Assembly (NCBI GenBank): GCA_963995505.1
Contig: OZ023181.1
Span: 12,644,221 to 12,708,220 of the forward strand
Reading direction: 5' to 3'
Length of the DNA stretch: 64,000 nt
Source of the DNA: Hypericum androsaemum
Taxonomy: Eukaryota > Streptophyta > Magnoliopsida > Malpighiales > Hypericaceae
Below, one piece after another: positions 21,415 to 33,100 of the stretch. The notes beneath the pieces were generated by a model. It saw nothing but the letters and a program-made list of their open reading frames with translations. It ran no database searches and was not told the DNA's origin. Made by a program: the position numbers and the translations under genes. How positions within the stretch are numbered: position 1 is the stretch's first letter; each line of letters starts with the position of its first letter.

Positions 21415-21897
21415 TGCCGTAGGACGAATGTGCGTTGGTCAACATGTTTGTGCGTTGGACGTGTGCCTGGAACGCGTGGAGTTTGTGGTTTCAATTACTG
21501 CACTTAATTCCGCGTTTAATTTCGTGATTGTAATAAGGCACATTTAAATGCCAATTAGTGGGGGTTAGAGGGGAGGTTACGGACAGGAGGCGTGTGAAGA
21601 GGCTTGCCATAATTCTCGCCTTAACTCCTGCCTTAACTCCCGCCTTCTATTTGTATCTGGCGGACAGGAAATAATGAGGACAGATTTTTGGAATCCAAAA
21701 ACGTGCAAGTGAGCTGAGTGCGCTTCGTGCGCGAGAATTTCCTACCTTGGCCGTTGGTTGGCTGCTTGTGGACTCAAGCAAACCTTCCATCTTGTTTCGG
21801 AAGATCCAAGTGGAATTGTCCATCGTTTATTTCTTTCAACTGTTCGAGCCTCGTTCGTTTGAGGTGTTGATTCGCACGCCTCCGTTGTGCTACATCA
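21415..21897 (+). repeat. C1 5' LTR
   Basis: 483 bp, TGCCGTAGG...CTACATCA, followed by the PBS TGGTATCAGAGC at 21900-21911. Confidence 0.94.
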
Positions 21898-22070
21898 AGT
21901 GGTATCAGAGCCTGAATACGATCAGATCAATTCCCATATTGATCGGGAGTGAATGCTATCACCTAGTGAGTTTGAGAGAGCCCCATCTACGAACCGATCC
22001 ACAAGACTTTGTGATCTCCTGATCCAAGTCTCATTCTTACCCACCTAGCACCACCAAAATCCGTTGCAAT

Positions 22071-25000
22071 ATGGCCGATCCTAATGACACTCCAAGACCC
22101 GATATGAACCAGAGATTCACTCAAATGGAGGCGGCAATTCAGGCCATCCTTACCCGCCTGGACAACCTCGCGGTGCAACCCCCTCCAGCTGAGGTACGTA
22201 ATGAACGAAGAGAGGAAGAGGAGGATGTAGATTCTGATGCTACCCTTAATGTGAGAAGGGGAGGGAGAGTGTTGAGGGAACGAGGTAGAGGAGGTGGTAG
22301 ACACGGTGATCTAGGATGTGCTCCTAGAAGAGAAGTTTACAGGGAGGAATATGAGCGTGGAGGAGAATATAGAAGGGTGGATCGTCCATTCAAAATGAAC
22401 ATAGAGAAATTCTATGGTGATGCGGACGTAGAAGGCTTTCTCAACTGGTTGGACTCGGTGGAAAAATATTTTGATTGCATGCAACTCACGGAAGAACAGA
22501 AGGTGAGCTACGTAGCCTTCAAGCTGGAGTCCGGAGCTGCCGTGTGGTGGAGGAAGGAACAAGAGTGTCGTAGGAGAAGAGGAGATCTACCAATCAGAGA
22601 CTGGCCGACCATGGAGCAAGCCTTGAGGGAGAGGTTTTTGCCAGTGGACTACCATCAGACCCTCTACAGTCAATTCCTTACGTGCACTCAAGGAAATCGT
22701 TCGGTGGAAGAATACATGACTGAATTCATGAGGTTGGCGTCGAGGAACGATGTGGAAGAGAATGAGGATCAGATGATTGCACGGTTTGTTGAGGGACTCA
22801 GTTATGAGATCAAGAGCAAGATGGAGTTTGACACGTTTTTGTTTTTTAACGACGCATGTGCCAAAGCCAGAAAGATCGGGGCTGCCTTGAAGAGGAAGAA
22901 AACGCCCTCTATCCATTTTTCAGGGCCTGGCCAGGCTTCCACCTATTCAAGGGGAGGTGTGGAAAGGAGCACACCCCAAGCTTCCGAGCCTAAACCCCCT
23001 CCTAGCAAGCCTGCCCCTGTGTTTGCACAAAGAAAGGGAAAAGAGGTAGCCACAACCTCATCAATCCGATGTTTCAAATGCAATGAAATGGGCCACAAGT
23101 CTAGTGATTGTCCTAAACGCAAGTTTACACAACTATGCGAGAAGGAAGATTCGGATGAGGAGGAGGAAGGGGCGTATTTGTGTGCACCCGTGGACGAGGG
23201 TGATGAAGAGGAGGAGACTTCTGAAGGAGAAGAGTATTGCGGGGTCATACAGAAGGTAGCATTGACCGCAACCAAGAGAGATGATTCCCAACGTAATAAC
23301 TTGTTTCGCACGAGTTGTCATGTTGGGAAAGTGGTGTGTGAAGTGATAATAGATGGAGGCAGCCAGGAGAACTTTGTGAGTAGCAAGACAGTGGAAAAGC
23401 TTGGCTTGAAGATCTCACCTCACCCCACTCCATATTCCATTGGATGGGTCAGATCCGGAGGGGGAATCAAGGTCAACTCGAGGTGCACTGTCCCAATCAC
23501 AATTGGGAAGTATTCTGACCAAGTTGTATGTGATGTCCTTGAGATGGATGCATGCAACATTCTGTTAGGCAGACCTTGGGAGTTTGATAATAAGGTCGTG
23601 CATCGAGGCGAAGAGAACACGTACGAGGTCAGAAAAGGGGGAGAGAAGTTTACTTTGTTGCCGAAGAAGCCTAAGCACGTGAAGGGGCAAACCAATGCCA
23701 TGCATGCTCGTTGGTGTACCTACTTACAGAAATTCCCTTTTAAGATCTCTCATAAAAGCGGAACTCAGAATATAGTTGCTGATGCTTTGAGTAGGAGACT
23801 TGCATTGCTTACTGAGTTACGAGGTGTGATTACTGCCTTTGATTGTGTTCGAGATATGTATGAGGAAGATGGAGACTTTGGTGATATCTGGATGAAGTGC
23901 AAGGAAGGAAAGGGTGTAGGAGATTATTTCTTGCAAGATGGGTTCCTAATGAGAGGGAATCAGTTGTGTGTACCAAAGTCATCCCTACGTGCTCATGTGA
24001 TGCAAGAGATGCACGCGGGAGGCTTGGCAGCTCATTTGGGACGTGACAAGACCTTGTCCTCGTTGCAAGAGCGTTTCCATTGGCCAAAGATGTACAAGGA
24101 TGTTGCTAAGTTTGTGCGACACTGCCGTGTGTGCCAAGAAACGAAGGGAGGAGTCAACAATGCTGGCCTGTACACGCCTTTGCCAATTCCCAATGCCATA
24201 TGGGAAGACCTTAGCATGGATTTTATCCTTGGCTTACCCCGCACTCCAAGAGGGGCGGATTCTATTTTTGTTATTGTTGACAGGTTGTCAAAGATGGCGC
24301 ATTTTGTGCCATGCAAGAAGACGAATGATGCGGCCGCGGTGGCAAGGTATTTCTTTAGAGAGGTGGTGCGTTTGCATGGCGTGCCTAAAACGATTGTTTC
24401 TGATCGAGACACCAAGTTTCTTGCCAGCTTTTGGAAGACACTTTGGAGGATGTTCGATGCCACGCTCCAATTCAGCACCACCGCGCACCCTCAGACAGAT
24501 GGTCAAACGGAAGCAACCAACCACACCCTTGGCAACCTTCTTCGCAGCTTGTGTCATGAGAGGCTAAGGCAGTGGGATCTTGCTTTGCCTATTGCGGAAT
24601 TCGCGTATAATGGAGCTGTTCACAGGTCTACGGGGAAGCCTCCCTTTGCTTTGGTGTATACAAAGGCCCCTAACCATTTGGTTGATGTCTCCAGCGTGCC
24701 ACGACCTGTTCGCGCCAACACAAGTGCCCTCGCCTATGCTGAAGACGTGCAAGCCATACTGGAAGCTGTGAAGAAAAGACTTAGCACAATGTACGCTAAG
24801 GAGAAAGAGCGAGTGGATGCAAAGCGAAAGGTGCAAATATTTCAACCCGGAGAACAGGTTATGGTGCACTTTCGCAAGGAACGCATGCCCGCAGGCTGGG
24901 GAGGCAAGCTTCAAGCACGACGGTTTGGTCCATACAAGGTGCTCCGGCGTGTCAACGACAATGCATATGTGATTGACCTTCCGGAAGATCTAGGCGTATC

Positions 25001-25079
25001 GAGGACCTTCAACGTAGCTGATCTCACGCCATATTTCAATCCTCTTCCTTTGCCAAGCCGTTTAGCTGCTCGAGACTAG
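22071..25079 (+). CDS. C1 gag-protease-integrase polyprotein lacking reverse transcriptase
   Basis: An open frame of 1002 codons. Gag starts [12 protein letters not shown]; the CCHC is C334, C337, H342, C347 ([13 protein letters not shown]); protease [10 protein letters not shown] has Asp near 428. At about residue 542 the sequence jumps from KKPKHVKGQTN straight to AMHARWCTYLQKF, the end of RNase H. Relative to D about 1.4 kb is missing, covering the RT and RNase H catalytic residues. Integrase is complete: the zinc finger starts at H648, the catalytic triad is D717-D778-E814 (spacings 60 and 35), and a GPY module (RRFGPYKVL) is near the end. It ends before the 3' LTR, unlike family A. It could still supply Gag, protease and integrase but cannot copy its own RNA. 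Confidence 0.93.
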   Translation: MADPNDTPRPDMNQRFTQMEAAIQAILTRLDNLAVQPPPAEVRNERREEEEDVDSDATLNVRRGGRVLRERGRGGGRHGDLGCAPRREVYREEYERGGEYRRVDRPFKMNIEKFYGDADVEGFLNWLDSVEKYFDCMQLTEEQKVSYVAFKLESGAAVWWRKEQECRRRRGDLPIRDWPTMEQALRERFLPVDYHQTLYSQFLTCTQGNRSVEEYMTEFMRLASRNDVEENEDQMIARFVEGLSYEIKSKMEFDTFLFFNDACAKARKIGAALKRKKTPSIHFSGPGQASTYSRGGVERSTPQASEPKPPPSKPAPVFAQRKGKEVATTSSIRCFKCNEMGHKSSDCPKRKFTQLCEKEDSDEEEEGAYLCAPVDEGDEEEETSEGEEYCGVIQKVALTATKRDDSQRNNLFRTSCHVGKVVCEVIIDGGSQENFVSSKTVEKLGLKISPHPTPYSIGWVRSGGGIKVNSRCTVPITIGKYSDQVVCDVLEMDACNILLGRPWEFDNKVVHRGEENTYEVRKGGEKFTLLPKKPKHVKGQTNAMHARWCTYLQKFPFKISHKSGTQNIVADALSRRLALLTELRGVITAFDCVRDMYEEDGDFGDIWMKCKEGKGVGDYFLQDGFLMRGNQLCVPKSSLRAHVMQEMHAGGLAAHLGRDKTLSSLQERFHWPKMYKDVAKFVRHCRVCQETKGGVNNAGLYTPLPIPNAIWEDLSMDFILGLPRTPRGADSIFVIVDRLSKMAHFVPCKKTNDAAAVARYFFREVVRLHGVPKTIVSDRDTKFLASFWKTLWRMFDATLQFSTTAHPQTDGQTEATNHTLGNLLRSLCHERLRQWDLALPIAEFAYNGAVHRSTGKPPFALVYTKAPNHLVDVSSVPRPVRANTSALAYAEDVQAILEAVKKRLSTMYAKEKERVDAKRKVQIFQPGEQVMVHFRKERMPAGWGGKLQARRFGPYKVLRRVNDNAYVIDLPEDLGVSRTFNVADLTPYFNPLPLPSRLAARD

Positions 25080-25088
25080 CAGGCTCTT

Positions 25089-25101
25089 AAGGGGGGGAGG
25101 A
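25089..25101 (+). other. C1 polypurine tract
   Basis: AAGGGGGGGAGGA lies directly before the 3' LTR. Confidence 0.9.
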
Positions 25102-25572
25102 TGCCGTAGGACGAATGTACGTTGGTCAACATGTTTGTGCGTTGGACGTGTGCCTGGAACGCGTGGAGTTTGTGGTTTCAATTATTGCACTTAATTCCGC
25201 GTTTAATTTCGTGATTGTAATAAGGCACATTTAAATGCCAATTAGTGGGGGTTAGAGGGGAGGTTACGGACAGGAGGCGTGTGAAGAGGCTTGCCATAAT
25301 TCTCGCCTTAACTCCCGCCTTCTATTTGTATCTGGCGGACAGGAAATAATGAGGACAGATTTTTGGAATCCAAAAACGTGCAAGTGAGCTGAGTGCGCTT
25401 CGTGCGCGAGAATTTCCTACCTTGACCGTTGGTTGGCTGCTTGTGGACTCAAGCAAACCTTCCATCTTATTTCGGAAGATCCAAGTGGAATTGTCCATCG
25501 TTTATTTCTTTCAACTGTTCGAGCCTCGTTCGTTTGAGGTGTTGATTCGCACGCCTCCGTTGTGCTACATCA
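25102..25572 (+). repeat. C1 3' LTR
   Basis: 471 bp, lacking one 12-bp repeat unit that the 5' LTR has. It is followed by GGATA, then A2 sequence resumes. Confidence 0.94.
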
Positions 25573-28500
25573 GGATATGTCTCAATGAATTCCACCCATC
25601 GTGCATGCCTCTTGTTCAGCTTGTGTTGCCCCTTTAAGTGCTTGAGTGACTCATGATCAGTGTGAATCACGAACTCCTTTGGCCACAAGTAATGCTGCCA
25701 TGTCTCCAATGCTCGAACTAGTGCGTACAACTCCTTGTCATAGGTCGGGTAATTCAAGGTTGCACCACTTAGTTTCTCACTAAAGTATGCAATGGGTCTT
25801 CCTTCTTGCATAAGGACAGCTCCAATTCCTTTTAGTAGTTGGAAGGCCTTCTCTTGAGCTTCTCCCCAAGTAAAGCCCACGTTCTTCTTGATGACTTCAG
25901 TTATGGGTGCGGCTATGCTACTAAAGTCCTTCACAAATCTCCTATAAAAACTAGCTAGTCCATGAAAGCTCCTAACATTAGCAACACTTGTAGGGCTTGG
26001 CCATTCACGGATAGCTCGGATCTTTTCTTCATCAACCTGTATTCCGTTAGCTCCAACAACAAAACCCAAGAATACAAGCTTATCCGTACAAAAGGTACAC
26101 TTCTTCAAGTTAGCAAACAATTGATCTTCTCTAAGTGCATCTAAGACAGATCTCAAATGTTCTAAATGATCCTCCATGCTCTTGCTATAAATGAGTATAT
26201 CATCAAAGTAAACAACCACAAATTTACCAATGAATGGACGTAGAACATGATTCATGAGTCGCATAAACGTGCTAGGTGCGTTGGACAAACCAAATGGCAT
26301 GACCATCCACTCATACAACCCATACTTTGTTTTAAAAGCAGTCTTCCACTCATCTCCTTCTTTCATCCTAATTTGATGATAACCACTCTTCAAATCAATC
26401 TTAGAAAACATGCAAGAACCATGCAACTCATCTAACATGTCATCTAAACGAGGAATAGGGTGACGATATTTTACCATTATGTTGTTGACTGCTCGGCAAT
26501 CAACACACATTCTCCATGATTTATCCTTCTTGGGCACAAGTAGGACTGGAACAGCACATGGACTCATGCTCTCTCTCACATACCCTTTCTCCAATAGCTC
26601 GTTGACTTGCTTCTCAAGCTCCTTTGTTTCTTCAGGATTGCTTCTATATGCGGGACGGTTATGTATGGCAGTTCCCTGAACAAGGTCTATTTGATGTTCA
26701 ATCCCACGAATAGGTGGCAAACCAGGTGGTAGCTCGTCGGGAAAGACATCCTTGTAGTCCTGCAAAAGAGACACAACCGTACTAGGTACATGTGGTTCAA
26801 GCTCGTTAGTGTTTAAAAGCGCCTCTCTATACCGAAGTAAGATCATAGGCTTCTTTTCAAAGCATGCTTGCTTAATATCACTTGCTCCCACATAGTAACT
26901 CCTTTTCCAACTCTCGGTTTTTCTCTCATTGGCCGTTTTAATTTCTGTTTTTCCGGCTTCTTTTGTTTTCTCAATCTTTTCCTCTCCATTGGCCGTTTTT
27001 CTTATCTTTTTTTCGGCTTCTTCTCTCCTCTCAATCTTTTTCTTTTTGTCACGCTCTCTTTGCTCATCACTTTCTTTTTGCAACTGTCGTTGATCATCAC
27101 AAACTTGTGATGGTGACAAGGGTGCCAAGGTGATTACTCTCTTCTTAAGTATAAATGAATATTTGTTGGTGTAGCCATCATGTTGCACTTTCCTATCAAA
27201 CTGCCATGGCCTTCCTAACAATAGATGACCAGCTTGCATTGGTACAACATCACACAACACTTCATCCTCATAGTTGCCAATGCGGAATGTTACCAATACT
27301 TGCTTCATCACTCGTACTTCTCCACTATCATTCAGCCATTGTAGTTTGTAAGGCTTAGGGTGTTTTCCAGTGAGTAACCCTAACTTCTCCACCATAGTAG
27401 TGCTTGCGACATTAGCACAACTTCCTCCATCTATGATGACACTACACACCTTGTCTTTGACATAGCACCTTGTGTGAAAAATATTTTCCCTTTGAGCCAC
27501 ATCATTTTCTTCTTTCACTTGCACATTCAATGCTCTCCTAGACACAAGAGTAAGCCTCTCAGCAGCTCCGTACTCCTCCTCGGATACGTCCTCCAAAGAA
27601 GGCATGCTTTCATGCTCCGAATCCTCTTCTTCAGTTTCAATCTCTCCACTTTCCTTGAGCACCATTGCTTGCTTGTTAGGGCATTGACTTGAGATGTGCC
27701 CTCTTCCCTGACACTTAAAGCACTTGATGTCACGGTTTCTAGCTGGAGTGACTTCCACTTTCCTTTGAGAATTAGCTTGAGAACTCTCGGATTTATGCTC
27801 TACTTTGGCTGCTTGTGGCTTGTCAAACTTCTTTTGGTAGTTTGGCTTCCAAGTAGAATTCGATGTAGCTTTTGTTCTCCCCTCTCCTCTCTTGAGTTGC
27901 TTCTCAATTTTCGTTGCCATATGCACCATGTCCTCCAACTCCACATAGTGTTGCAACTCAACTCTGTCTTGAATTTCAGGATTGAGTCCATTCAAGAATC
28001 TTGCCATTGTAACTTCTCTATCTTCATCTATATCAGCTCTTATCATGGCCATCTCCATCTGTTTGAAATACTCCTCCACACTCAAATTTCCTTGCCTCAT
28101 TCCTTGTAACTTCTTATACAGCTCTCTATAGTAATGACTTGGAACAAATCTCTTCCTCATCACCACTTTCATGTCTTCCCAAGTAGCTATAGGGCGTTCT
28201 TTATTTCTCCTCCTGCTTGTCACAAGTTGATCCCACCAAGTTATAGCATAATCAGTGAATTCGGTGATGGCAAGTTTTACCTTCTTTTCTTCGGAGCTGT
28301 TGTGGCAATCAAACACGAACTCAATCTTCTTCTCCCACTCTAAGTACGCCTCCGGGTCAGAACGACCAGCAAAGGAAGGTATCTTCAGTTTGATACTCCC
28401 TATGTTGTCGTCTCTCTTTGGCCTTGCCTCCCTAGGTGGACGGTTTGTTCTTGCCCTCCTAAGACTCCTTGTAGAGCCTACGCCTTCTTCAGATTCAGAA

Positions 28501-29301
28501 TCAGCTCCGCTCGATTCTCCAATAGATACTCCTCTCCTACGCCTTTGGAGTTCGCCTCGCGTATGGGGGTTGTCACGAGAATTCTCCACGGCATCCACGC
28601 GTAGTTGCAAAGGCTCCATCTGAGCTTGCACCATCTGCTCGAGCTTCCTGGCCAAGGCATCCACTAATAACTTAAGGTCTATGCTTCCCATAGTTTGACC
28701 TTCATGCGACATGTTTGCTGCAAGAAAAATTGGTTAGTAATAAAAAAAATATGGCCTCACAAGCTCACTCCCTTACGTGTATACTCTCAATGTATGGTGC
28801 ACTCAAGTTCACTCGTGTTTGCACTCAAATATTTGGCTTTTCTCTCTAAGATACTCGCACACTCTTGCCTTTTTCCTCTCGTGATACTTGTATGTTCTTA
28901 CTAAGGCTAGAACGGCCTTGCTTGAGCTTCACGCTTTAACAACAGAATGTTAAAGTTCCTCTTTTGGTCTTGTTTGTCCCTTTTCTTGATCAGCTGCTGC
29001 GCCTTCTTGGTTCGCTAGCTTCCCTCGGATTTGCTTCCTCTTTAGCTTGCGGCTTCCAAATTAGCTTGCTTCCTCTTTAGCTTGCGGCTTCCTTTTCTTT
29101 TTCTTTTTCTTTCCTTTTTCTTTTCTTTTCTTTTCTTTTCTTTTCTTGCTTCACTCGTTTGTTTTCCTCTCTTTTCTCTCAAACAGCGAAGAGAGAAAAC
29201 GAACCAACAAGAACAAAAATAACAAGCAACAAAACGAACCAACAAGAACAAAAATAACAAGGATAATGAACTAAAGTAACAAGCTAAGCTCTGATACCAA
29301 C

Positions 29302-30106
29302 TGATATGAATCTTCTCGGAAAAGACTCACAACTCAGACCGTTTGTTACTTTAGAATGGAACAGATCACAACTCACAAGAACTCACACGAACTAAGGTGC
29401 GAAGTTGAACCTTAACCCGCAGCAAGAGCTTCTGAACCTTGACCTAAGGTCGTATCACGCCACGAGCGGGGATGGATGATCCGCTTGATAAGTGAAAGAT
29501 AAATTCTAGCCAAGACGACTCACCAGCCTAAGCAAGAACAAACGAGTATCAAAACTCACAATTAGCCAATGCTAAGTAATTCTCCGAATTGTTGTTGTTT
29601 ATTGAAGGGGGACGCCTCTTTATATAGGCTCCATAAATCTTACAACTTTCCTAAACGAAACTGACTCCAAATAAGGAGTTTAAGGCTCGTCAGAACTCTC
29701 TTTCCTATTCTAAAGAGATTCTGGCCGAACTTATTCAACTAAATAAGGAATAATATAAGCAAATAATATCTAATAGAATAACTACTAGCTGCACGTCCAA
29801 AACAAGTAGATGCACGGACTAAATAGGCTGATTCTCCTTGATTCTCCATGTGCGCATGCATCTAGAAGCTTACGTGCATGTCAAGCTTGCTATTTAGCTT
29901 CCAAAACGTGCATGGGTCTCCCTTGGGCTTCTTGGATGTCCTTGGTCCTCCACGCACTTGCTTGAGCCCAAACGTCTTGCATTAATCCATTGAAGTCAGA
30001 TTGCAACTTCCTAGCTCGTGCTCTTGTCATTGGCCCAATTGGAACTTGAACGTGCTTCGAGTCTACAAGCTTGATAGTAGGTGCGTCCTTAGGCTTGCTC
30101 ACATCA
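29302..30106 (-). repeat. A2 5' LTR
   Basis: 805-bp LTR with the PBS on its left (complement of 29288-29299) and satellite starting CAAGA on its right. Confidence 0.95.
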
Positions 30107-33100
30107 CAAGAAAAGGCAAGAAAAAGGCAAGATAAGTAAGAAAGGCAAGCAAAAGGCAAGAAAAGGCAAAAAAGGAAAGAAAAGGCAAGAAATGGCATGA
30201 AACGGTAAGAAAAGGCAAGATAAGGTAAGTAAAGGCATGGAAAAGGAATGAAAAGGGAAGAAAAGGAAAGATAAGGCATGAAAAGGCAAAAAAGGAAATG
30301 AAAGGGTAAGGAAAAGGTAAGAAAAGGCAAGTTAAGGTAAGAAAAGGCAAGGAAAGGCAAGAAAATAAAAGAAAATGAAAGATGAGGCAAGTTAAGGCAA
30401 GATAAGGTAAGAAAATGTAAGAAAAGGCAAGGAAAAGGCATGAAAAGGAAAGAAAGGGCACGAAAAGGCAAGAAAAAGAAAGAAAATGTAAGAAAAGGAA
30501 AGAAAAGGCAAGATAAGTCAAGAATTGGCGTGATAAGTCAAAAAAAGGCAAGATAAGGCAAGCAAAGGCAAGAAAAGGAAACGAAAAGGAAAGAAAATGC
30601 AAGAAAAGGCAAGAAAAGGAAAGAAAATGCATGACGAGGGAAGAAAAGCAAAGATAAGGCAAGAAAAGGCATGAAAAGGTAAGAAAAGGAAAGAAAAGGC
30701 AAGGAAAATGCAAGATAAGGAAGAAAAGGCAAGAAAAGGCACGGAAAAGACAAGGAAAAGGCAAGATAAGGAAAAAAATGCCATGGAAATGGCATGAAAA
30801 GGCAAGGAAAAGGCATGAAAAGGAAAGAAAAGACAAGAAAAGGCAAGATAATGCAAGAAAAGGCAAGAAAAGGCAAGGAAAAGGCAAGAAAAGGCAAGGA
30901 AAAGGCAAGAAAAGGCAAGAAAAGGAAAGAAAAGGCAAGAAAAGGCATGAAAAGGCAAGAAAAGGCAAGAAATGGTAAGATAAGGCAAGAAAAGAAAAAG
31001 AAAAGGCACGAAAAGGTAAGATAAGGCGAGAAAAGGTAAGAAAAAGAAAGAAAAGGTAAGAAAAGGTAAGAAAAGGCAATATCAGGCTAGAAAATGAAAG
31101 AAAGAAAAGGATAGATAAGGCAAGAAAAGGCAATAAAAGGCAAGAAAAGGCAAGAAAAGGAAAGATAAGGCAAGGAAAAGGCAAGAAAAAGGCAAGAAAA
31201 GGCATAAAAAGGTAAGAAAAGGAAAGAAAAAGCAAGGAAAAGGCAAGAAAAGGCAAGGAAAAGGAATGAAAATGCAAGAAAAGGCAAGATAAGGTAAGAT
31301 AAGGCAGGAAAAGGAAAGAAAAGGCAAGGAAAAGGCAAAATAAGGCAAGAAAAGGCAAGATAATGCAAGAAAAGGGAAGGAAAGGCAAGAAATGGAAAAA
31401 AAAAAGGATAGAAAGGCAAGAAAAAGGCAAGGAAAGGCAAGATAAGGCAAGAAAAGGCAAGGATAAGGCAAGAAAAAGGTAAGAAATTGCAAGGAAACGT
31501 AAGAAAAGGCTAGAAAAAGTATGGAAAAGGCAAGAAAAGGCAAGGAATAGGCAAGGAAAGGCCAAAAAAGGAAAGATAAGGCAAGGAAAAGGAAAGAAAG
31601 ATACTAAAAGGAAAGAAAATATAAGAAAGGGCAAGATAAGGTAAGATAAGGCAAGGAAAGGATCAAAAAGGCATGGAAAATACAAGAAAAGGAAAGAAAA
31701 GATAAGGAATTGGAAAGAAATGGCAAGAAAAGGAAAGAAAAGGCAAGGAAAAGGCAAGATACGGCAAGATAAGGCATGGAAAAGGCATGAAAAGATATGG
31801 AAAAGGCATGAAAAGGCAAGGAAAAGCCAAGAAAAGGTAAGAAAAGGCAAGATAAGGCAAGAAATGGCACGAAAACAAAAGAAAAGGAAAGATAAGGCAA
31901 GAAAAGACAAGAGAAGGCAAGGAAAACGCAAGAAAAGGCAAGGAAAAGGCAAGGAAAAGGAATGAAAAGGCAATAAAAGGAAAGATAAGGCAAGAAAAGG
32001 AATGGAAAAGGAATGAAAAGGCAAGAAAAGGTAAGATAAGGCAAGAAAATGCAAGAAAATGAAAGAAAAAGGAAAAGGCAAGAAAGGGAAAGAAAAGGTA
32101 AGGAAAAGGCAAGATAAGGTATAAAAAGGCATGGAAAAGGCAAGAAAAGGCAAGAAAAGGAAAGAAAAGGCAAGGAAAAGGCTAGATAAGGCATGAAAAG
32201 GCATGGAAAAGGCAAGAAAAGGCAAGAAAAAGGAAATAAAAGGCTTGAAAAAAGCATGGAAAAGGCATGAAATGGTAAGAAAAGGCAAGAAAAGGTAAGA
32301 AAAGGCAAGGAAAAGGCAAGAAAAGGCAAAAAAGGCAAGATAAGGCAAGAAAAGGACAGGAAAAGGAAAGAAAGGCATGAAAAAGTGAGAAAAGGCAAGA
32401 AAAGGCAAGGAAAGGAACGAAAAGGCATGGAAATGGCATGAAAAGGCAAGAAAAGGAAAGATAAGTCAAGAAAAGATTGAAAAGACAAGAAAAGGAAAGA
32501 AAAGATAAGGAAAAGGTAAGATAAGGTAAGAAAAGGAAAGAAATGGCAAGGAAAAGGCAAGATAATGCATGAGAAGGCAAGATAAGGCATGGAAAAGGAA
32601 TGAAAAGATATGGAAAAGGCATGAAATGGCAAGGAAAAGGTAATAAAAGGTAAGAAAAGGCAAGATAAGGCAAGAAAATTCAAACATTCAGGCAAGGAAA
32701 GGAACGAAAAGGCATGGAAAAGGCATGAAAAGGAAAGATAAGTCAAGAAAAGGATTGAAAAGACAAGAAAAGGAAAGAAAAGATAAGGAAAAGGCAAGAT
32801 AAGGCAAGAAAAGGCAAGATAAGACAACAAAAGAAAAGACAAGGAAAAGGCAAGAAAAGGCAAGGAAAGGCGAGATAAGGAAAGAAATGGCATGGAAATG
32901 GCATGAAAAGGCTAGGAAAAGGCATGAAAAGGAAAGAAAAGGAAAGAAATGTAGGAAAGGCAAGAAAAGGAAAGAAAAGGCAAGATATGGCAAGAAAAAG
33001 CAAGAAAAGGAAAGATATGCCAAGAAAAGGCAAGGAAAAGGCAAGAAAAGGAAAGAAAAGGCAAGAAAATGCATAAAAAGGCAAGAAAAGGTAAAAAATG

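Larger units (their letters stand above)
21415..25572 (+). mobile_element. C1: RT-less family C element inside A2
   Basis: LTRs are at 21415-21897 (483 bp) and 25102-25572 (471 bp). They differ by a 12-bp GCCTTAACTCC-type repeat unit and about four substitutions. The target duplication is GGAAA (21410-21414) versus GGATA (25573-25577), with one later mutation; the uninterrupted A sequence reads GGAAATGTCTC there. The PBS is 21900-21911 and the polypurine tract 25089-25101. The single ORF lacks RT and most of RNase H. Confidence 0.95.
20320..28712 (-). pseudogene. A2 gag-pol, internally deleted and split by C1
   Basis: The ATG ends at 28712. The frame runs to the C1 insertion (25573), resumes at 21409 and stops with TAA at 20320-20322, after DDLRTNPF. 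The two parts sum to 1409 codons in one open frame. Two in-frame deletions are visible against A4. One removes 27 codons after QLLKG, including the catalytic Asp of RNase H in IECDASG. The other removes 80 codons between GFEH and MKRDVERV, including both His of the integrase HHCC zinc finger. The early TAA removes the LTR-encoded tail. Gag, the CCHC knuckle, protease and the RT YFDD look intact. It is unlikely to be autonomous. Confidence 0.92.
19504..30106 (-). mobile_element. A2: family A element in inverted satellite, carrying nested C1
   Basis: The 805-bp LTRs at 19504-20308 (3') and 29302-30106 (5') differ at about eight positions by eye, so A2 is older than A1 or A4. The target duplication CAAGA (19499-19503 and 30107-30111) is perfect and proves insertion into the satellite. 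The PBS is the complement of 29288-29299 and the polypurine tract the complement of 20309-20321. The leader 28713-29287 holds the usual A/G-rich tract and no gene. C1 (21415-25572) is inserted in the RNase H/integrase region. Confidence 0.96.

Noticed and set aside
30099..32408. Very long Leu/Phe/Ser-rich open frames in the satellite (769 codons here, 583 codons at 16890-18641), resembling membrane proteins
   Set aside because: A 10-bp pyrimidine repeat reads as a 10-residue hydrophobic pattern in all three frames with few stops. There is no codon signature, conserved start or non-repetitive domain.
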